41,249 nucleotides of DNA from a virus: the IMG/VR virus record IMGVR_UViG_3300042691_022519, positions 1-41,249 of that record; one strand, given 5' to 3'. The notes beneath the pieces are model-generated. The model worked only from the letters and a program-made list of their open reading frames with translations. It was not told where the DNA came from and made no database searches. Shown here in pieces: positions 39,030 to 41,249 of this stretch; position 1 is the first letter of the stretch; each line of letters starts with the position of its first letter. Both the position numbers and the translations under genes were made by a program.

Positions 39030-39275
39030 TGTACTGCACTAGGGTGATAAAGGGATCGCTCCTATGCCCTCGACTAGAGAGCGATCCTACTTACCCCTAG
39101 GATGACCTAGAGGGCACCTTCTAGGGTTGGACATCCAACCATAAGCAGAGGTTTCTATCTCCAGCCTACGGGCATCCTAGGGGCAATACAGCCTATTCCT
39201 GATCGATGATTGTAGTAGAGGAATACAGTGATCGACCATTCAATGTACTTAGTAACAATAAGCACTCAGTACACT
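39027..39275 (+). ncRNA. Candidate structured RNA with nested and pseudoknotted stems
   Basis: About 250 bases without a gene, lying between two replication genes. Stems with perfect pairing: 39027-39031 with 39037-39041 (5 bp); 39053-39061 with 39079-39087 (9 bp); 39094-39104 with 39173-39183 (11 bp, long range); 39106-39111 with 39120-39125 (6 bp); 39125-39130 with 39135-39140 (6 bp, sharing G39125 with the previous stem); 39194-39200 with 39219-39225 (7 bp); 39244-39249 with 39268-39273 (6 bp). Loop contacts: 39065-39071 with 39110-39116 (7 bp) and 39203-39207 with 39231-39235 (5 bp). I match it to no known RNA family. Confidence 0.6.
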
Positions 39276-39291
39276 AACCACAGGAGAGACT

Positions 39292-39753
39292 ATGAAAGAG
39301 CGTGACTTGATTAAACAGTTGATAGTTCAGACTTCGATGAACCTAGATGAGATATCTCGCTGGCTTGGTACCGAATACGAGGTAGTCTATACGATTGCCA
39401 ACGGTATGACTAATGTTACCGAGTACAAAGATCTTACACCCAACTATGTGATGGTACCGGTTCCCCCCCAATTGGTACCATACTACGGTATGAATGGGAT
39501 GAAGCTAAGTGACTTGACATTCTTACAACAGAATGACATCATCACACTCGGTAACAACGAAGTAGTTGCTATAGACGGTGACTATACCAATATCGACGAG
39601 GATAACCTAGAGTTAATGTCCCCCCTTGAAGCTCTACGATTTAAGGCAGAGCAACGTGATGCTACCATTGCATGGGAGATAGACAACGCAGGGCTAGCCA
39701 TTGCAGTTCAAGAGTTACAGAAAGCTAGGAGTTACAACGACGATGAAGATTAG
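39292..39753 (+). CDS. Degenerate HNH-fold protein with N-terminal HTH
   Basis: 153 residues, with CAGGAGAG upstream. The N-terminus (IKQLIVQTSMNLDEISRWLG) resembles the HTH modules of this genome. The C-terminal half EVVAIDGDYTNIDEDNLELMSPLEALRF lines up with the HNH core of homing enzymes (VHHI-x-GN-x-x-N-x-x-x-NL-x-x-M), but both His are replaced by Val-Ala and the final His pair is gone. So it keeps the fold and not the active site; probably a domesticated DNA-binding protein. Confidence 0.55.
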   Translation: MKERDLIKQLIVQTSMNLDEISRWLGTEYEVVYTIANGMTNVTEYKDLTPNYVMVPVPPQLVPYYGMNGMKLSDLTFLQQNDIITLGNNEVVAIDGDYTNIDEDNLELMSPLEALRFKAEQRDATIAWEIDNAGLAIAVQELQKARSYNDDED

Positions 39754-40069
39754 TTTACTCGACAGTGAACACTACCGACCGTCCAGTGTTATCGACATGA
39801 GATTACGCCAACCTAAGAAGGGAAAGGGGGGGAGAGCTAGCCAACCTATCCTTACTGGCTATGTCATCATCAGTCCTGAGGTTGTTCAAATGATGGCACA
39901 TGAGGGGGGTGAGATCTTCATGACTGTTGCTATTTGGGATAACCCCAAAGCGCCGGAGGAGGAGAAGTATCCCTACACTGGGAAGCTAGAGATACGTGAA
40001 CCAAAGGATACTGACGAGGTTGTCACCCGTGACATCACCCCCTACACTGGAGATTCCAAATGGCTTTAA
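39743..40069 (+). CDS. Protein with KISLLD-EHY start, copy 2
   Basis: 108 residues from the ATG at 39743, with AGGAG eleven bases upstream. It begins MKISLLDSEHY like the 38412 gene, then a basic Lys/Gly loop, two beta strands and a charged C-terminus. It overlaps the exonuclease start by 10 bases, so the two are probably made together. A single-strand binding partner of the exonuclease is a guess. Confidence 0.52.
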   Translation: MKISLLDSEHYRPSSVIDMRLRQPKKGKGGRASQPILTGYVIISPEVVQMMAHEGGEIFMTVAIWDNPKAPEEEKYPYTGKLEIREPKDTDEVVTRDITPYTGDSKWL

Positions 40070-40899
40070 TTATACAGGACTTAGAAAAACTATTTGGTAG
40101 CTTCGAGGATGTACTTGACACTGGATTCACCATTGAGAGGATACTAGCCAAAGCACTAGCCAGACAGCGACAGGGACACCAATCTTCACCGGACAAATTC
40201 AGAGCAAGCGCTGTTGGTAAGCCCTGGATTATTCAAATGCTAGACAAGTGGAGTGTTGATAGGGGGGGAAGGAAGATGTTCTCAATCTCTTCTATGATGA
40301 AGATGGTTGATGGCATTGTAACCCAACTGTGGGTTGAACAGATGATAGAGTTATTTCCAATGACATTCGATGCTGAGGTTGAACTAATCTATCAGGATGT
40401 TATAGGTCATGCTGATATCGTTATCAAACGTGACAATGAGGTGGTGTTGCTCGAATGCAAGTCTATGGCTAGCTACCTAATCAGTACCTTCAAGAAAGCC
40501 CCCAACGATAACTACGGTTACCTCTCACAGCTTTCCTTCTACACCTCTTGCCTCAAAATAAAATACCCCCACCACAGAGTGACAGGGGCATTCGTATTGT
40601 ATGACAGGAGTAGTGCAAAATTTACACTGGTACAGATAGCTGACTTTGCAATTAGTAAGAAGTTTGAAAGGATTGCGACTGTGGTACCTGAGTTACTGAA
40701 GATTGGGCGACTCGACTTTGACACTCTGCTTGAGAAGGTAACTATTCCACCCCCAATGAATGGAGTTATCCCCCCACCTATGCAAGGTAGTAGATGGTGT
40801 ACCTCCTTGTACGCTAACAATGGCAAACATGCACACCTACGTACTAATGAGGAAATAGTACAATCACTGAGAGTGAGATCAGAATTCACGGAGTTCTAA
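40060..40899 (+). CDS. PD-(D/E)XK exonuclease (RecB/Cas4-like fold)
   Basis: 279 residues. The nuclease motifs are Asp119 (GHADIVI) and Glu132-x-Lys134 (LLECKS), followed by YLSQLSFYTSCL, the Gln/Tyr motif of RecB-type nucleases. An N-terminal RASAVGKPW segment resembles their first helix. It likely digests host DNA or trims recombination and packaging intermediates, as T7 gp6 does. It is the last gene of the rightward arm; its stop overlaps that of the convergent tail-fibre gene. Confidence 0.78.
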   Translation: MALIIQDLEKLFGSFEDVLDTGFTIERILAKALARQRQGHQSSPDKFRASAVGKPWIIQMLDKWSVDRGGRKMFSISSMMKMVDGIVTQLWVEQMIELFPMTFDAEVELIYQDVIGHADIVIKRDNEVVLLECKSMASYLISTFKKAPNDNYGYLSQLSFYTSCLKIKYPHHRVTGAFVLYDRSSAKFTLVQIADFAISKKFERIATVVPELLKIGRLDFDTLLEKVTIPPPMNGVIPPPMQGSRWCTSLYANNGKHAHLRTNEEIVQSLRVRSEFTEF

Positions 40900-41248
40900 T
40901 TACCGTATTCAATGTTGCCCATGCCGTAGAGAAACCAGCAATGGATCCCTGCGGCATTGGTGTGCTTGAGCCTATTACATATCCACCTATAGCACGGGTC
41001 GCTGAGATAGAACCAGCTCCAGCGAGTGCGTGAACTGATATATTAGTTGTACCTAAACCAGTACCAGTAGCTAATGTTGTACTAGTTGAGCCACTTTGTG
41101 TACCATCTTTGTACAAACGTAAATCAGTTGATGTAGAACGTAATGCCACGTAGAATCCTGTAGCAGATGCGTTAGCGACGGTAACAGTTGCACCTAAATG
41201 ACGAGCATAAGAGTTACCGTCAGTGAATCGTGACTGTAAGTTATTTGA
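40886..41248 (-). CDS. Tail-fibre-like protein A, C-terminal part
   Basis: This is the 3' part of the gene that starts at 534 and crosses the contig junction. Its segment LRLYKDGTQ resembles the AIYKDGELI segment of the paralogue, typical of lectin-like (LamG/concanavalin-type) beta-sandwich folds in fibres. The stop TGA (40888-40886) overlaps the 3' end of the convergent plus-strand exonuclease gene (stop 40897-40899) by 14 bp, so the two transcription arms meet tail to tail here with no room for a bidirectional terminator. Confidence 0.7.
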   Translation of the reverse strand, partial: SNNLQSRFTDGNSYARHLGATVTVANASATGFYVALRSTSTDLRLYKDGTQSGSTSTTLATGTGLGTTNISVHALAGAGSISATRAIGGYVIGSSTPMPQGSIAGFSTAWATLNTVIRTP

Positions 41249-41249
41249 A
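41180..41249. repeat. Terminal direct repeat, copy 2
   Basis: Second copy of the 70-base repeat at 1-70, with no mismatch. It lies inside the tail-fibre-like gene that spans the contig junction. Confidence 0.95.

Noticed and set aside
39184-39206. Homology between the 39.2-kb RNA and the 27.6-kb RNA (shared ATACAGCCT and GATCG)
   Set aside because: Only short matching words with different stem layouts; probably chance.

Overview
This window looks like the complete genome of a short-tailed, T7-like phage (podovirus) of a freshwater, probably filamentous, cyanobacterium. The first 70 bases (1-70) are identical to the last 70 (41180-41249), and one open reading frame runs in frame across that junction, so the contig is a circular or circularised unit of 41,179 bp. 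The virion gene order, the lack of any phage RNA polymerase, the two opposed transcription arms and a phage nblA gene (phycobilisome degradation) all point to the group of Pf-WMP3, Pf-WMP4 and A-4L. That assignment comes from gene content, not from a database search.

Left arm, minus strand, read from about 23.03 kb down to 0 and across the junction to 40.89 kb: a strong leftward sigma70-type promoter (23035-23063), a structured leader, small proteins, a small HTH protein, the large terminase, portal, scaffold, major capsid protein, tail tubular proteins A and B, an HTH protein, and internal or ejected virion proteins. One of these carries an M23 peptidase plus a lytic transglycosylase domain. 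Another carries an ADP-ribosyltransferase-like domain and five repeats resembling sliding-clamp-binding motifs. Two paralogous tail-fibre-like proteins end the arm.

Right arm, plus strand, 23.27-40.90 kb: consensus sigma70-type promoters drive about 25 tiny, tightly overlapping early genes, most of them unrecognised. Two lineage-specific paralogue families stand out. One is helical, with four copies. The other is a small beta-rich family with a Pro-Pro-x-x-x-GD motif, in six or seven copies. Then come a ParB-like protein, RNase H, a permuted NlpC/P60-like protein, a primase-helicase, a family of HTH and HNH proteins, a family A DNA polymerase split by a group I intron that carries its own HNH endonuclease, nblA, a decayed HNH protein and a PD-(D/E)XK exonuclease.

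How it works together: host RNA polymerase would read both arms. Early small proteins and nblA would reshape the host. Polymerase, primase-helicase, RNase H and exonuclease would replicate and process DNA, and the left arm would build the particle. The most unusual parts are the spread of one HTH module between homing endonucleases and nuclease-free proteins, a polymerase-gene fragment embedded in one of those HTH genes, several dense intergenic RNA folds, arrays of exact 10-bp repeats in front of virion genes, and abundant G6/C6 runs.
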